A stretch of DNA of 64,000 nt, from the NCBI GenBank assembly GCA_029582155.1, contig CM055912.1, positions 1,674,001-1,738,000 on the forward strand. Reading direction: 5' to 3'. Of the stretch, positions 11,634 through 23,990 are shown piece by piece. The DNA comes from Panopea generosa (taxonomy: Eukaryota > Mollusca > Bivalvia > Adapedonta > Hiatellidae). The position numbers and the translations under genes were made by a program. The notes below the pieces were generated by a model. The model was not told the DNA's origin and searched no databases. It worked only from the letters and a program-made list of their open reading frames with translations. The first letter of the stretch is position 1. Each line of letters starts with the position of its first letter.

Positions 11634-12809
11634 AAAGATTTGTTCTCCAATTTGGAATGAATAACTGATGTTATTTAAATTGCTATTAAATGTTTAAGTT
11701 GTGCAAACATAAATATAGCGTATTTCCGTCGACTCGAGGTGATTCAAGTAAATATATCAAAACGAACAGGAAAACAGAACACTACCTTCTCTTTTACTTT
11801 TTTCTGAAGTCATTAAAGCAATCTCAGTAGACATCAACATAGAATATGTAGCTGTTAATAAAATTTGAGGCAGGAGCCCGAAATATCGGAGAACAGAGTT
11901 GTTTTTCTTTAATAATATAAACGCTAAATTTTAAAACTTCCAGTAAATGTTAAAACTTATCACCCACAAATATTAAAATCTTAAACGTTAAATATTAAAA
12001 TGTTTTCGCAAAACGGCAAAAGTGTAATATCAAATGTTTAATATTAAAACTAAAGAATGTATAGTACATGCACACTTTATGTAATTACAGCTCATATTAT
12101 ATGAGTCACATAGTGTGTTACTGTTGAAACGAATGAAATAATAAAAAAAGTGGCAACACTGCACATCTGTCACCCAAGATAATTGCGAGGGCCTTACTTT
12201 GATTAAACGATTGAAACCACCTTTTTTAAACATTTTTTTATATCATTATGTTTGTAATGTGCACTGACCACTGTAATATATTTACCACACTGTATATATA
12301 GTCAATCTTTTAATAAGAGGTCAGTAGAAGCTGTATATTTCTGTCGTTAGACCAGCTGTGCTAGTATTTACATGAACTCTGCTATCTTATCTAATTTATT
12401 TTCGTTTCGAAAGGGTCTTATCACTCTCTCAATTCCGTAAGGTATCTCAGTTGTTTATATTTAACTGTTTGGATCTGAGATTCAATGTAATTTTTTGACT
12501 ACATAATCGTGTGCTGCCATATGTTTGCCTTTTTAGAGCTAATAATCGTATATGTTATTATAAAACGGTAGAATCTGACAGAATAATTTAGTTTAAACAT
12601 ATTTTGTTTTAATATCTTTATGTTACAATACAGTAATACACAGGTACACAGAAAATAGATTGGATTACATGCTTATGTATATCCGATCCATGCTCAAGTA
12701 AGATACAACGTTTAATGCATTTGGTAAAGTTTCAGAACCTTATTAACGTAAACAAATTTTGTAGACAATTAGAAGAAAAGAAAGTTGTAGTTATTATATA
12801 AACTTGTAA

Positions 12810-12813
<4 letters not shown>
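11634..12813. other. AT-rich sequence with TTAAA-rich motifs
   Basis: From 11930 to 12050 a loose repeat of AATATTAAAA, TTAAAAC and TAAACGTTAAA recurs every 15-20 bp. A related block recurs near 24215-24310 (TTTTAACATTTA). Nothing else was seen. Confidence 0.4.

Positions 12814-12855
<42 letters not shown>
12814..12855. repeat. AG dinucleotide microsatellite
   Basis: A perfect AG run of about 21 repeats. Confidence 0.98.
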
Positions 12856-12857
<2 letters not shown>

Positions 12858-12966
12858 ATAGTTTAACTTTAATCAGTATTATTATGATGAAAAGCATTAG
12901 CTGACAAAATATTTTGAAATGTTTGTGTAAACAATATGATGAACAGCAGTATATTTTAAAATCCAA

Positions 12967-13490
12967 ATGTTATATTCTAAGTTTTAGTAGAATATGGTTG
13001 TTATTTACTCCAATAATGTCTGACTTTTGAACGTTTGAGATGTATTTAAAAAAAAATCACGGGATTTTAAACACATTTCTTCGTGCAATCTAGGCCAACA
13101 CATGGAAAAGAGTTTAGGAAGGAGTCTCCTGATGGTGGTGTTTCTCCTCAGGAAAATGTTGATATCTTAAAAACCTTATGTTATATTCTGGTAATTTTTA
13201 AGTGAAACATTGTTATTTACTCCAATATTTTGTGATTTTAAACGTTTCTTTTTAGAAAGAATTATCAGATGTATTAAAAATGAACTTCCATTGGGTTTTA
13301 AACCAGGAACATCATATCAAGTACTGTATGAAACGTCATGGGGTAGAAGTCTTTGAGGGAATGTCCCTTCTTGTGGCGGTAGACCTCCGGAATATTTAAG
13401 ATATAATAAAAAACAAATGTTGTATTCTAGTTAGTCTGAAGGCGGTTGGGTGTTGTTTTTTTTTCCAAATATTTCATTGTGTTTTTGTTT
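12967..13490 (+). repeat. Diverged tandem repeat, ~210-240 bp, about 2.3 units
   Basis: Units start at 12968, 13178 and 13417 with ATGTTATATTCT. They share TTGTTATTTACTCCAATA, AGATGTATT, GGGATTTTAAAC and GGAGTC/GAATGTC followed by GGTGG. The third unit is partial. Insertions of 10-30 bp separate the copies, so the duplication is old. Confidence 0.65.
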
Positions 13491-13560
13491 TTTTTATAAA
13501 ATTATACACACAAAAAGATTTGTAGAGCAAAGATGTACAATCTTAAGCCCTCCAGAAAAA

Positions 13561-16500
13561 GTACTGCATTATATAGAAAACACCGCATCACGAACAACCT
13601 ATATACAATATCACACTGAAAAATAACCGCATCTCATAGTTAATATACAGCATCATATAATAATGATGTACAGCATGAATAACCGAAAAAACATCATCAT
13701 ATAGAAAAACCACTGCCACTCATAGTAAATATGCAGCATCACGTACAACGTATGAACATCGTTATAAACCGAAATAACTGCATCATACAGAAAAGCCACT
13801 GTATCTCATAGTAAATATACAACATCACGTACAACGTATATAAGCATCATATACCAAAAATATAACATCATACTAAACAGTTACAGCATCCCATAGTTAA
13901 TATACGACATTCCATATAATTAATGTACAGCATCATATACCGAAAAAACTGCATCATGTAGAAAGACCAACGCATCACATAATAACTACACAGCATTTCG
14001 TACAACCCATGTAAGCATAATATACCAAAAATACTGCATCATATAGAAAAACCACCGTATCTTATAGTAAATATAAAACATCATGTACAACCAATGTACT
14101 GTAGCATATAGAAAACCCACCGCATCACATAATAAATAAATAACATAACGTACAATCAATGTACGCATCATATACCAAAATTACTTCATCTTACAGAAAA
14201 CCCCTGCATTTCATAATAAATGAGCAGCATCACGTAAAACTAATCTACAGCATCATGTACAGAGAGTACTAAATCATATAGAAAAACTACCGTATCTTAT
14301 AGTAAAAATACAGCATCATTTACGACTAATGTACAGCACTATGAACCGAAAGTACTGCATCATATTTCAGAAAAACATGCATCTCATAGTAAATTAACAG
14401 CATCACAAACGCATAATGTACAGCTTTTATACAGAGAATATTACATCATATAGAAAAACTAACGCATTTCATAGTAAATCTAAGCATCACGTACAACTAG
14501 AGTACAGCATAATATACCGAAAGTACTGCATCATACAGTAAAAAACATCAAATCTCATAGTTGATATTCAGCATCAAGTACAACTAATGTACAGCATCAT
14601 ATACCGAAAGTACTGCATCATACTTTAAAGCACGGCATCGCATAGTAAAAATGCAGCATCATGTTCAAATTATGTACAGCATCATATACGGAAAGTACAG
14701 CATCATATAGAAACCACCCGCATCCCAGAGTTAATATACAGCATCCGGTACAACTACTTTACAGCATCATATACCGAAAGTATTGCACTATACAGTAAAA
14801 CACTGCATCTCGTAGTTAATATACAGCATCCCGTACAAATATTTTACAGCATCATATATCGAAAGTATTGCATCATACAGTAAAACACCGCATCTCGTAG
14901 TTAATATACAGCATCATGTACAACGTATGTCTAGCAACACATACCGAAAGTTTTGCATCATACAGTAAAACACCGCATCTCGAAGTAAATATACAGCATC
15001 ATGTACAACGTATGTCCAGCATCATATACCGAAAGTATTGCATTATACAGTAAAACACCGCATCTCGTAGTTAACATACATCATCATGTACAACGTATGT
15101 CCAGCATCATATACCGAAAGTTTTGCATCATATAGTAAAACACCGCATCTCGTAGTTAACATACAGCATCATGTACAACGTATGTCCAGCATCATATACC
15201 GAAAGTATTGCATTAAACAGTAAAACACCGCATCTCCTAGTTTATATACAGCATCATGTACAAAGTATGTCCAGCATCATATACCGAAAGTATTGCATTA
15301 AACAGTAAAACACCGCATCTCCTAGTTTATATACAGCATCATGTACAACGTATGTCCAGCATCATATACATGTACCAAAAGTATTACATTATACAGTAAA
15401 ACACTGCATCTCATAGTTAATATACAGCATCATGTACAACGTATGTCCAGCATCATGTACCGAAAGTATTACATTATACAGTAAAACACCGCATCTCGTA
15501 ATTAACATACAGCATCATGTACAACGTATGTCCAGCATCATATACATGTACCGAAAGTATTGCATCATACAGTAAAACACCGCATCTCATAGTTATTATA
15601 CAGCATCATGTACAACGTATGTCCAGCATCATATACCGAAAGTATTACATTATACAGTAAAACACCGCATCTCGTAGTTAACATACAGCATCATGTACAA
15701 CGTATGTCCAGCATCATATACATGTACCGAAAGTATTGCATCATACAGTAAAACACCGCATCTCATAGTTAATATACAGCATCATGTACAACGTATGTCC
15801 AGCATCATATACCGAAAGTATTACATTATACAGTAAAACACCGCATCTCATAGTTAATATATAGCATCATGTACAACGTATGTCCAGCATCATATACCGA
15901 AAGTATTGCATCATACAGTAGAGCACCGCATCTCGTAGTTAATATACAGCATCATGTACAACGTATGTCCAGCATCATATACCGAAAGTATTGCATTAAA
16001 CAGTAAAACACCGCATCTCCTAGTTTATATACAGCATCATGTACAAAGTATGTCCAGCATCATATACCGAAAGTATTGCATTAAACAGTAAAACACCGCA
16101 TCTCCTAGTTTATATACAGCATCATGTACAAAGTATGTCCAGCATCATGTACCGAAAGTATTGCATCATACAGTAAAACACCGCATCTCATAGTTAATAT
16201 ACAGCATCATGTACAACGTACGTCCTGCATCATGTACCGAAAGTATTGCATCATACAGTAAAACACCGCATCTCATAGTTAATATAGAGCATCATGTGCA
16301 ACGTATGTCTAGCATCATGTACCGAAAGCATTGCATCATATAGAAAAACACCGCATCTCATAGTAGATATACAGCATCACGTATAACAAGTGTACAGCAT
16401 CATATACCAAACGTACTGCATCATATAGAGAAAAAAACGCCGCATCTCATAGTAAATATACGGCATCACGCACAACGTATTTACAGCATTATTTACCGAA

Positions 16501-16740
16501 AGTACTGCATCATACAGAAACACAACCACGTCTCATAGTGAAAAACCATCGCATCACATAACTAATCAACAGCATCAAATATAACTAATGTACAGCATCG
16601 TATACAGAACATATTGCATCGTACAGAAAAAGCAAAGCATCTCATCGTTAATATACGCATGATGTTTAACTAATGTACAGTATTATTTACCGAAAGTATC
16701 GTATCATACAGAAAAACACCGCATCTCATTGTATATACAG
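13561..16740 (+). repeat. GCATCATATA satellite (85-bp higher-order unit of ~21-bp submonomers)
   Basis: In the homogeneous core (about 14570-16320) the unit is 85 bp; for example TATGTCCAGC recurs at 15011 and 15096. Each unit contains four related ~21-bp blocks, each opening (C/T)GCATC: GCATCATGTACAACGTATGT, GCATCATATACCGAAAGTAT, GCATCATACAGTAAAACAC and GCATCTCGTAGTTAATATA. Units toward both edges are more degenerate, as expected of an array homogenised by unequal exchange at its centre. Some core units carry an extra CATGTA before CCGAAAGT. There is no coding capacity. Confidence 0.92.
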
Positions 16741-17160
16741 CAATCATAACAAGTACAGCACAGTGATGAAAAGAAATGACAGCATTGATCACACCATTTA
16801 CATATAATGAGAAGAAATGACAGCATTGGTACCAACAGTTACCATAACAACACAAACACAAAGGTATATACAACAATCATAACTAGTACAGCACATGTAA
16901 TGATAAGAAATAACAGCATTGGTCCCATCAGCAACAACTGCACAAACACAATACTTTAAACAACTATCATATACGTAGAGTACATGTAATGAGAAGAAAT
17001 GGCAGCATTGGTCTCACCAGCTGCCATAACAGTACAAACATAGCAGTCAATTCAACAATCACAATTAGTATAGCACATGTAATTAGAAGAAATGACAGCA
17101 TTGGTCACACAAGCTACCATAACAACACAGACATCATAATATATAACACAATCATAACTG
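16741..17160 (+). repeat. Short tandem array, ~95-bp unit, inside the satellite
   Basis: About four to five units share ATGTAATGAGAAGAAATG, ACAGCATTGGT, CATAACAACACAAACA and CAACAATCATAACTAGTA. It is a different unit from the flanking 85-bp satellite but keeps the CAGCAT word, so it may be an offshoot. The open frame across it is a repeat artefact. Confidence 0.75.
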
Positions 17161-17503
17161 TATCATATAGAAACTCCACGGCATCTCATAGTAAATACAT
17201 GTATACAGTATCACGTACAACTATTGTACAGCATCGTATACCGATATAACTGCATCATATAGAAACACCAGCGCATTTCATAGTAAATATACAACATCAC
17301 GTATAACCTACGTACCCACATCATATACCAAAAGTACAGCATCATATTAAAACAACCTCATGTCAAAGTAAATATACAGCATCACGTACAACTAATGTAC
17401 ACCATCATATACCGAAAGTACTGCCCCATATAGAAAAAAACAGCGCATTTTAAAGTAAATTTACAGCATCACGTACAACGTATGTACACAATCATATACC
17501 GAC
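17161..17503 (+). repeat. GCATCATATA satellite, right-hand continuation
   Basis: Diverged units of the same satellite as 13561-16740 (AGCATCACGTACAACTAATG, CATATACCGAAAGTACTG). The last ~170 bp are closely similar to 20404-20580 on the far side of the inserted block. Confidence 0.85.
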
Positions 17504-17962
17504 ATGCTGTCCAGACACGTTTTCTGAACAGCTGGTCTCATTATTAAAATAGTGTTGAACAACAGTTATTTAAACTCTACAGGGTTTGAAACATTATACT
17601 GTAAATTGTTGATTGATATGATTGTCTGTATGATTCCTAAATATTAGAATCATATTATTATTTTTTTTTGTTTGACGTTTACGAATCATGAGACGAGAAG
17701 CCTGAGGAAAATTTATATATATTATATAGTATGAACAAAATTATTTAACATAGTTTCAAGCTAGGCTGTTTTTACAGCTTAATCCATTAAAGACACAATC
17801 ACCTTACAGAAGATCCCTTTTTAAGTTCAAGAAACTCACCCAAAATCTTGACACAAGACTTTAAACAACAAGTTTTTTTTTAGAGAAAGAATATTGAACT
17901 GGAAGCTGTTCTTAAAAATCACAGCATGGATAGACACATCCCTTCCTTTCTACGGTAGCAGC

Positions 17963-18000
<38 letters not shown>

Positions 18001-18643
18001 AAGTAATAGCAGCAGCAACAACAACAGCAGCAGTAGGAGCATGTTCACATTATTTTAAATGCAAAAATAAAATCACATTTTATACTCGATTCGAACAAAA
18101 ATAATTTATTATTCAAAATGCAAACAAAAAAACTTACAATTTCTAAATATAGATCTAAACAGTCACGATTTTATTTGTATATACTGGCCAAACCTAATAC
18201 TGCGAGTTTATAATAAAACAGTAATAAGGTTAGCAGTAGCAGTAGAAGAGTAGCAATAGAAGTAGATTGTTATGGTAATAGCTGTCGTTATAGTTTTCGT
18301 TATTATTGTCATTGTTATTGTGTTATTATGTAACTATGTTATTGTAATTGCTATTACCTTTAACAGTAGCCTTAGTATAAGCTTTATATCAATTTGATAT
18401 TAATGATTGATTGCTGGTATATAAATTTTCCCCAGGCTTCTTGCCTCATGATAAGTAAACTTCAAACAAAATAAAGATAGTAAAATGATTCTAATATTTA
18501 GAAATCATACAGACAAATGATCATAGTTTACCAATCAACTATATACAGTATAATGTTTCAAACCCTGTATAGTTGAACTAACTGTTGTTCAACACTATAT
18601 TAATAATGAGACCAGCTGTTCAGACGACGTGTCTGGACAGCAT
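17504..18643. mobile_element. 1.14-kb non-autonomous element with ~215-bp terminal inverted repeats
   Basis: The left end reads ATGCTGTCCAGACACGT and the right end ACGTGTCTGGACAGCAT. The inverted repeat continues inward through GAACAGCTGGTCTCATTATT, GTGTTGAACAACAG, GGTTTGAAACATTATACTGT, GATTGGTAAAC-like and ATGATTCTAATATTTAG blocks to about 17720 and 18428. The centre holds AGT/AGC microsatellites and no ORF. It sits inside the GCATCATATA satellite. No clear target-site duplication was found, so the superfamily is unassigned. Confidence 0.85.
17955..18040. repeat. AGT / AGC trinucleotide microsatellite
   Basis: About twelve AGT repeats followed by AGC/AAC triplets, inside the TIR element. 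A second, looser AGT/AGC patch lies at 18230-18265. Confidence 0.95.
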
Positions 18644-18689
18644 ACGTTTGAGATTTGATTCAAACTCAAACCAAAACTGTATGTCTAGA

Positions 18690-19075
18690 CCACTGTTCAG
18701 TTCCAGCATAAGAGTACACCTATATGTTTGAAGACTGTTTCAAACCTTACTCTTCAAACTAAACCAAAGCGCATGAAACAAATACAAGTTTCAGCACGAA
18801 ACCTAAAGTTATTGTTTGAGTTTCAAACTAATAAAAAAACTGTTTGCTTGGAACAAAGCTCAGTTCCAGCATGAATATACACTTATACGTTTGGAGACTG
18901 TTCTAAACCTAATTTTTCAAACTAAGATAAAAAAAAATACAGTTCCAGCACAAAAATAACCCGTTATGTTTGAGAACGGTTTCAAACTAAAAGCATCAGA
19001 CTAAAACAAATTTGCATGAAACAATTAACAGTTCCAGCTCTGTAGTTATTCCTATGAGTTTCAAACACAAGCCTT
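18690..19075 (+). repeat. Degenerate tandem array, CAGTTCCAGC unit
   Basis: About five units of 70-100 bp (CAGTTCCAGC near 18698, 18870, 18941 and 19029; TTTCAGCACG at 18800). Each is followed by a TATGTTTGAGACTGTTTCAAAC-like block (split in several copies) and an AAACTAA.CCAAA block. It directly adjoins the TIR element. Confidence 0.65.
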
Positions 19076-19539
19076 CCCAAAGCCTATTTGTCGAGGTGCA
19101 TATTTAAGCTCCTCAGAGGTTTAAAGTTCAATTTGACGCTGAACATCTCAAGCAGACTTCTTGTAACTTACATCGAAAGAAACTAACAATATATGGTATT
19201 GCTTTATTACGAAGCAGTAAATTGTTCATTGCTGAAGAATAAAATATCTTACTTTTATTTTCAGAAAAACAACTATTTTAAAATGGTGTCCAATTCACGA
19301 TTAATATTTCAATCATTGATTATAATATATCATTCATCTTTTTTTTGTGATGAATTATCTTTTAAAACTTATATCTGGTATAATATTGTATAATAGAAGC
19401 GAAAAAATAGAGTTTATTACCTTAACTTATAATAATTGCTATATACAGACATTTATGCTATAAAACAACAACATTATTTTGACACGGTGTCAGTATATAA
19501 ATCATCCCGTCAAAATGATCTCGTCATCATAAATCATAG
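19076..19539. other. AT-rich spacer
   Basis: No supported gene. A 66-codon frame at 19193-19393 is AT-driven translation without splice or start support. Confidence 0.4.
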
Positions 19540-20385
19540 GAAGTTTTGACATACAATAATGAAGAATGCACATAATATAATAAACTTTAGACAAGATATA
19601 ATAAAGTTTCGACATAATGTTATAAAGTTTTTATATAATATAATAAACTTTCGACAAGATATAATAAAGTTTCGACATAATGTTATGAAGTATCTACAGA
19701 ATATAATAAACTTTTGACAAGATATAATAAAGTTTCGACATAATGTAATGAAGTATCTACATAATAAAATAAACTTTTGACAAGCTATAATAAAGTTTCG
19801 ACATAATGTAATGAAGTATCTACATAATATAATAAACTTTTGACAAGATACCATAAAGTTTCGACATAATGTAAAAGAAGTTTCGACATTATATAATGAA
19901 ATATCTACATAATATAATAAATTTTCGACAGAATATAATAAAGTTTCGACATAATGTAATGAAGTATCTACACAATATAATGACGTACTTACATAATGTA
20001 ATAAACAGTGTACATAATATAATAAAGTATCTACAAAATATAATGAAGTATCGATATAATGTAATAAAGTTTCTACATAATATAATAAACTTTCGACAAG
20101 ATATAATAAAGTTTCGACATAATGTAATGAAGTATCTACATACTATAATAAACTTTCGACAGGATATAATAAAGTTTCGACATAATGTAATGAAGTATCT
20201 ACACAATATTATGACGTATTTACATAATGTAATAAACAGTCTACATAATATAATAAAGTATCTACAAAATATAATGAAGTATCAACATAATGTAATAACG
20301 TTTCTAAATAATATAATAAACAATGCACATAATATGAATGCACATAATATAGTAAGGAATGCACATAAAACATATAAAATGGACC
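19540..20385 (+). repeat. 21-bp minisatellite array (about 40 units)
   Basis: Units of 21 bp alternate among AAGTTTCGACATAATGTAAT, AAGTATCTACATAATATAAT, AACTTTCGACAAGATATAAT and related types (each shown without its last base), often in a three-unit (63-bp) order. Because 21 is a multiple of 3, frames stay open on both strands and predict heptad-repeat peptides (FITLCRN / KFRHNVM). These are artefacts: the substitutions do not favour synonymous sites and both strands are equally open. The right end drifts into GAATGCACATAATAT repeats. Confidence 0.93.
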
Positions 20386-20403
20386 ACATAAGACAGCTAT
20401 GGC

Positions 20404-21945
20404 GTTCCATAGCATCATATTAAAACAATCTTATGTCAAAGTAAATATACAGTATCACGTATAACGTATGTACACCATCATATACTGAAAGTACTGCACC
20501 ATATAGAAAAAACAGCGCATTTCAAATTAAAATTATAGCATCACTAACAACTAATCTTAAGATCATATACCAAAAGTATTGCATCTTACAGTAAATACCA
20601 CCGGATCGCATAGTAGATATACACCATCAGATGCAACTAACGTACAGATCATATATCGAATTTACTGCATCATACAGTAAAACCCTACGGATTTCACAGT
20701 AAATACAACATCACGTTCATCTAACATACAATATTATATACCGAAAGTACTGCATCATATAGAAAAAAAACACGGCAGCTCATAGTTAATATACACCTGT
20801 ACAACTAATGTACCGCATCATATACCGAAAGTATTGCATCATAAAGAAAATCCACAGCATCCTATATTAAAAATCGTACAATAATTAATAACAGTGTAAA
20901 CCGAAAGTATCGTTTATAGAAGAAAAAAAAACATCGCATACCATAGTAAATTTACAGCATTACCTTAAATTTATGAACAACAACATATAGAAAAAACACC
21001 GAGTATCATAGATAATATACAGCATCATGTACAACATATGTACAGCATCATTTACCGAAAATACCGCATCATTTACCGAAAATACCGCATCATTTACCGA
21101 AAATACCGCATCATATAGAAAAAACAAAGCATAATCACGTACAACTAATGTACACTATTATATATCGAAAGTATCGCATCATATAGAGAAAACACCGCAT
21201 CCAATAGCATATAAACAGCATTACATTAAACTTATGCACAATATCATATAGAAAAACAACCGTATCTTATAGTAAATATGCAGTATCGCGTCGACTTATG
21301 TACATCATCATAAAGAAATCTGCTTCATCTCACAGTAAATAAATAGTATCACGTACAACGTTTGTACAGCATTATATACCGAAAGAACTGCATCTTACAG
21401 TAAAAACCACGGGAGCTCATCATAAATATACAGCATCACGAACACCATTTTACAGCATCATATACCGAAAGAACTGCATCTTACAGTAAAAACCACCGGA
21501 TCTAATAGTAAATATATAGCATCACGTACAACATATACATGTATACATCTTCAAGTACAACTAATGTACTTCATCAAATACCGGAAGAAAAACAACCAAA
21601 TATTGTAGTAAAAATACAGTATCATGTACAACGCATGTACTGCAAAGTACTGAGTCAAATAAAACCAACTTTATCTCATAGAAAAAAGCCTAGCGTCACG
21701 TACAACTTATGTACAACGTCATCATATAGAAAAAAACAACCGCATCTCATAGAAAAAATCTAGCATCACATACAACGTGTGTACCGCATCATATACCAAA
21801 TGTACTGCATCATATAAAAAACTTAAATAGCGCATAGCAAAACTACAATATCACATAACAAAATTACAGTATCAATATAATTGAACAGCATTATGTAGCA
21901 AGATTACAGCATATTAAAATAATTGAACAGCATACTATAACAAGA
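20404..21945 (+). repeat. GCATCATATA satellite, third block
   Basis: Diverged units of the same satellite as 13561-16740, with 85-bp order partly lost (ACTGCATCATATAGAAAA, CAGCATCACGTACAACTAAT). A local 18-bp triplication CATTTACCGAAAATACCG lies at 21050-21110. The stretch is interrupted at 21946 by a minus-strand family A element and resumes at 23650. Confidence 0.85.
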
Positions 21946-21969
21946 AATGTCACTGGTAAGAGTCGCATA

Positions 21970-22013
21970 CCCCCCTCCCCCCCCCCCCCCCCCCCCACAC
22001 ACACACAACCCCC
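21970..22013. repeat. Poly-C / CA low-complexity run
   Basis: A run of about 25 C, interrupted once, followed by five CA repeats and CCCCC. Confidence 0.95.
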
Positions 22014-23302
22014 AAATTGTCTATGAGGATAACAATATTTTTTATAATAGGTAGCGATGTTTCCATAAATATCAAGAGTCATGGACTAACGTTTCGGACT
22101 AAAATGCAATGTCATGTGTTATTTTTACATTTAAAGGTGGCTTGACCTCTGTGTAACCTTGACCAAGACATATATGTAAAGGTCTGGGTATTTCTTTAGG
22201 AAAATACAGGTACACATTATCATAACAAATTGATCACATGTATAAAGCTATTTTAAAATCGTTCCATGCAGAACAAAGTTACAGACCAGAAATGCAATAT
22301 AAAAAAACTAAAAGTGTGACCTTGACCTCTGATAGGGTTCTGGGTCTTAACGCGACACTCAGTCATCTCATTTTTGACATATGCAGTATTTTTTTAAATC
22401 CATCCATGTATGATAACGTTACAGACAGGGCTTTCAATCTCAAACAAACTTAAAGTGTTGTTTAACAAAACTCAAAGTGTGACATTGGCCTTTGAGGTAC
22501 GGGTCTGGGTCTTACGGTGCGACAAATTGTCATGTCATCTTGGTCAATTGAGCCAAGTTAAAGACAAAGTTACAGACAAGACACAAAATATCAAACACAT
22601 TGAAAGTGTGACCTTGACCTTTAAGTCAAAATTCAGGATCTTTCAGGCGACACTTCATCATGTCATGTTTATCAACTCGCCAAGTGTTTTTGAAATTTAT
22701 CCATAGGTTATAAAGTTACAGGCCGGATATGAAATCTCAAACTTACAGAAAGTGTTGTCAAACAAAGTTAAATTGTGACCTTGACCTTTGAAGGGGGAGT
22801 CTGAGTGTTTTGCACGCTATGTCGCCATGTTATGTTGATCATTTGTAGCAAGTATTTATAAAATTCATCTATGCAAGACAGTGTTACAGGCCGGACACGA
22901 ATTCTCACATAGACTCGAAGTATTGTAAAACAAACTAAAAATGTGTCCTTGACTTTTTAGATACGGGTGTGGGTCTTACGCACGACACGTCATCATGTCA
23001 TGATGGTAAATTGAGCCAAGTGTTTTTGAAATGTATCCATAGGTGACAAAGTTACAGACTAGTTACGAAATCTCAAGGTGACTGATAGAGCCATTAAACA
23101 AAGTTAAATTGTGACCTTGACCTTTAAAGTGGGAGTCTGGGTGTTACGCGAGGCATGTCGTCATGTTATGTTGATCATTTGTAGCAAGTATTTATAAAAT
23201 CCATCTATGCATGACGAAGTTACAGGCCCGACACGAAATCCCATACAGACTCAAAGTGTTGTCAAACAAACTTAAATGTGTGACCTTGACGGACGGACGT
23301 TC

Positions 23303-23503
23303 CACGAATGGGTATTTAAGTGGTTTCTTTGTGCCCAGTTTATTACTTGAATGTGTGACTAAACTTTAGCTACACAAAAGAAAAAAGCCAAATAAAAGTT
23401 GTTTTTATGTGTCAGGAAACAGCCACATATTTTTTCAACTGTTTTTCAACCGTCCCAACAAATTACTAACCCTTAACCCTAGTCATTTAACTACCCATTC
23501 GTG
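23303..23503. mobile_element. 201-bp MITE inside the family A copy
   Basis: The ends are inverted repeats: CACGAATGGGTATTTAAGTG at the left and CATTTAACTACCCATTCGTG at the right (18 of 20 positions pair). It interrupts the GGACGG start region of the minus-strand family A copy. This gives a three-level nest: satellite, then family A, then MITE. No ORF. A target-site duplication is not obvious. Confidence 0.7.
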
Positions 23504-23572
23504 TGCACGGACAGACGGAATGACGGATGGATGGACGGACGCTGCGATTACTATATGCCCCCCTGCCCCACC

Positions 23573-23646
23573 AAAAAAAAAAAAGAAAAAAAAGAAAGAA
23601 AATAAATATTTTTTTTGGTGGATGGGGGGGGGGGGGGGGGGGGGGG
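23573..23646. repeat. Poly-A and poly-G low-complexity runs
   Basis: A-rich run (23573-23605) and a ~25-bp G run (23622-23646) close to the 5' end of the family A element. The frames here (poly-Lys, poly-Gly, poly-Pro) are artefacts. Confidence 0.95.
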
Positions 23647-23649
23647 CAT

Positions 23650-23990
23650 AAAACTGCATCACAAAACACCCCATACTATATATCAAAACTACTATATCAC
23701 ATAAAAAAATACGGCAAGAACAGCATCATATAACAATTGCATAGCATCAATATACATGTAACATAGGAAACCATACGGAATGGCGGATGGATGGACGGCA
23801 TAAAAACTGCATCACAAAACACCTCATATTATATATCAAAACTACCATGTCACATAACAAAACTACAGCAAGCACATTAGCACATTACAATTGCACAGCT
23901 TCATGCCACAAAAGCACTGCAACATAGAACAAAACTACAACACTGCCGCGTTATATAAAAAAGCACTGGATATAGAGAAATGGTTCCATG
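23650..23990 (+). repeat. Satellite remnant with a ~258-bp duplication
   Basis: Degenerate GCATCATATAACAA-type units resume here. The string CGGAATG(A/G)CGGATGGATGG occurs at 23518 and again at 23776. It is followed in both cases by GCATAAAACTGCATCACAA and ACCCCATACTATATATCAAA-like sequence, so the family A end and adjoining satellite were duplicated together. Confidence 0.65.

Larger units (their letters stand above)
21946..23649 (-). mobile_element. Family A repeat element, minus-strand copy inserted in satellite
   Basis: The plus strand starts AATGTCACTGGTAAGAGTCGC and ends GGACGGACGCTGCGATTAC...GGGGGGCAT, the exact reverse of the copy at 7745-9139. In between are about six GTGACCTTGACCT / ACAAAGTTACAG / AGTATTTATAAAAT units in reverse orientation. 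Satellite sequence flanks both sides, so the element inserted into the satellite. It is itself interrupted by a MITE at 23303-23503 and by poly-C (21970) and poly-A/poly-G (23573-23646) runs near its ends. Confidence 0.8.

Noticed and set aside
19534-20423. Frames of 100-175 residues with heptad-like repeats on both strands
   Set aside because: They follow from a 21-bp repeat (seven codons). Both strands stay open equally and there is no gene context.
23409-23733. Poly-Lys / poly-Gly / poly-Pro frames
   Set aside because: They are translations of adjacent poly-A and poly-G runs.
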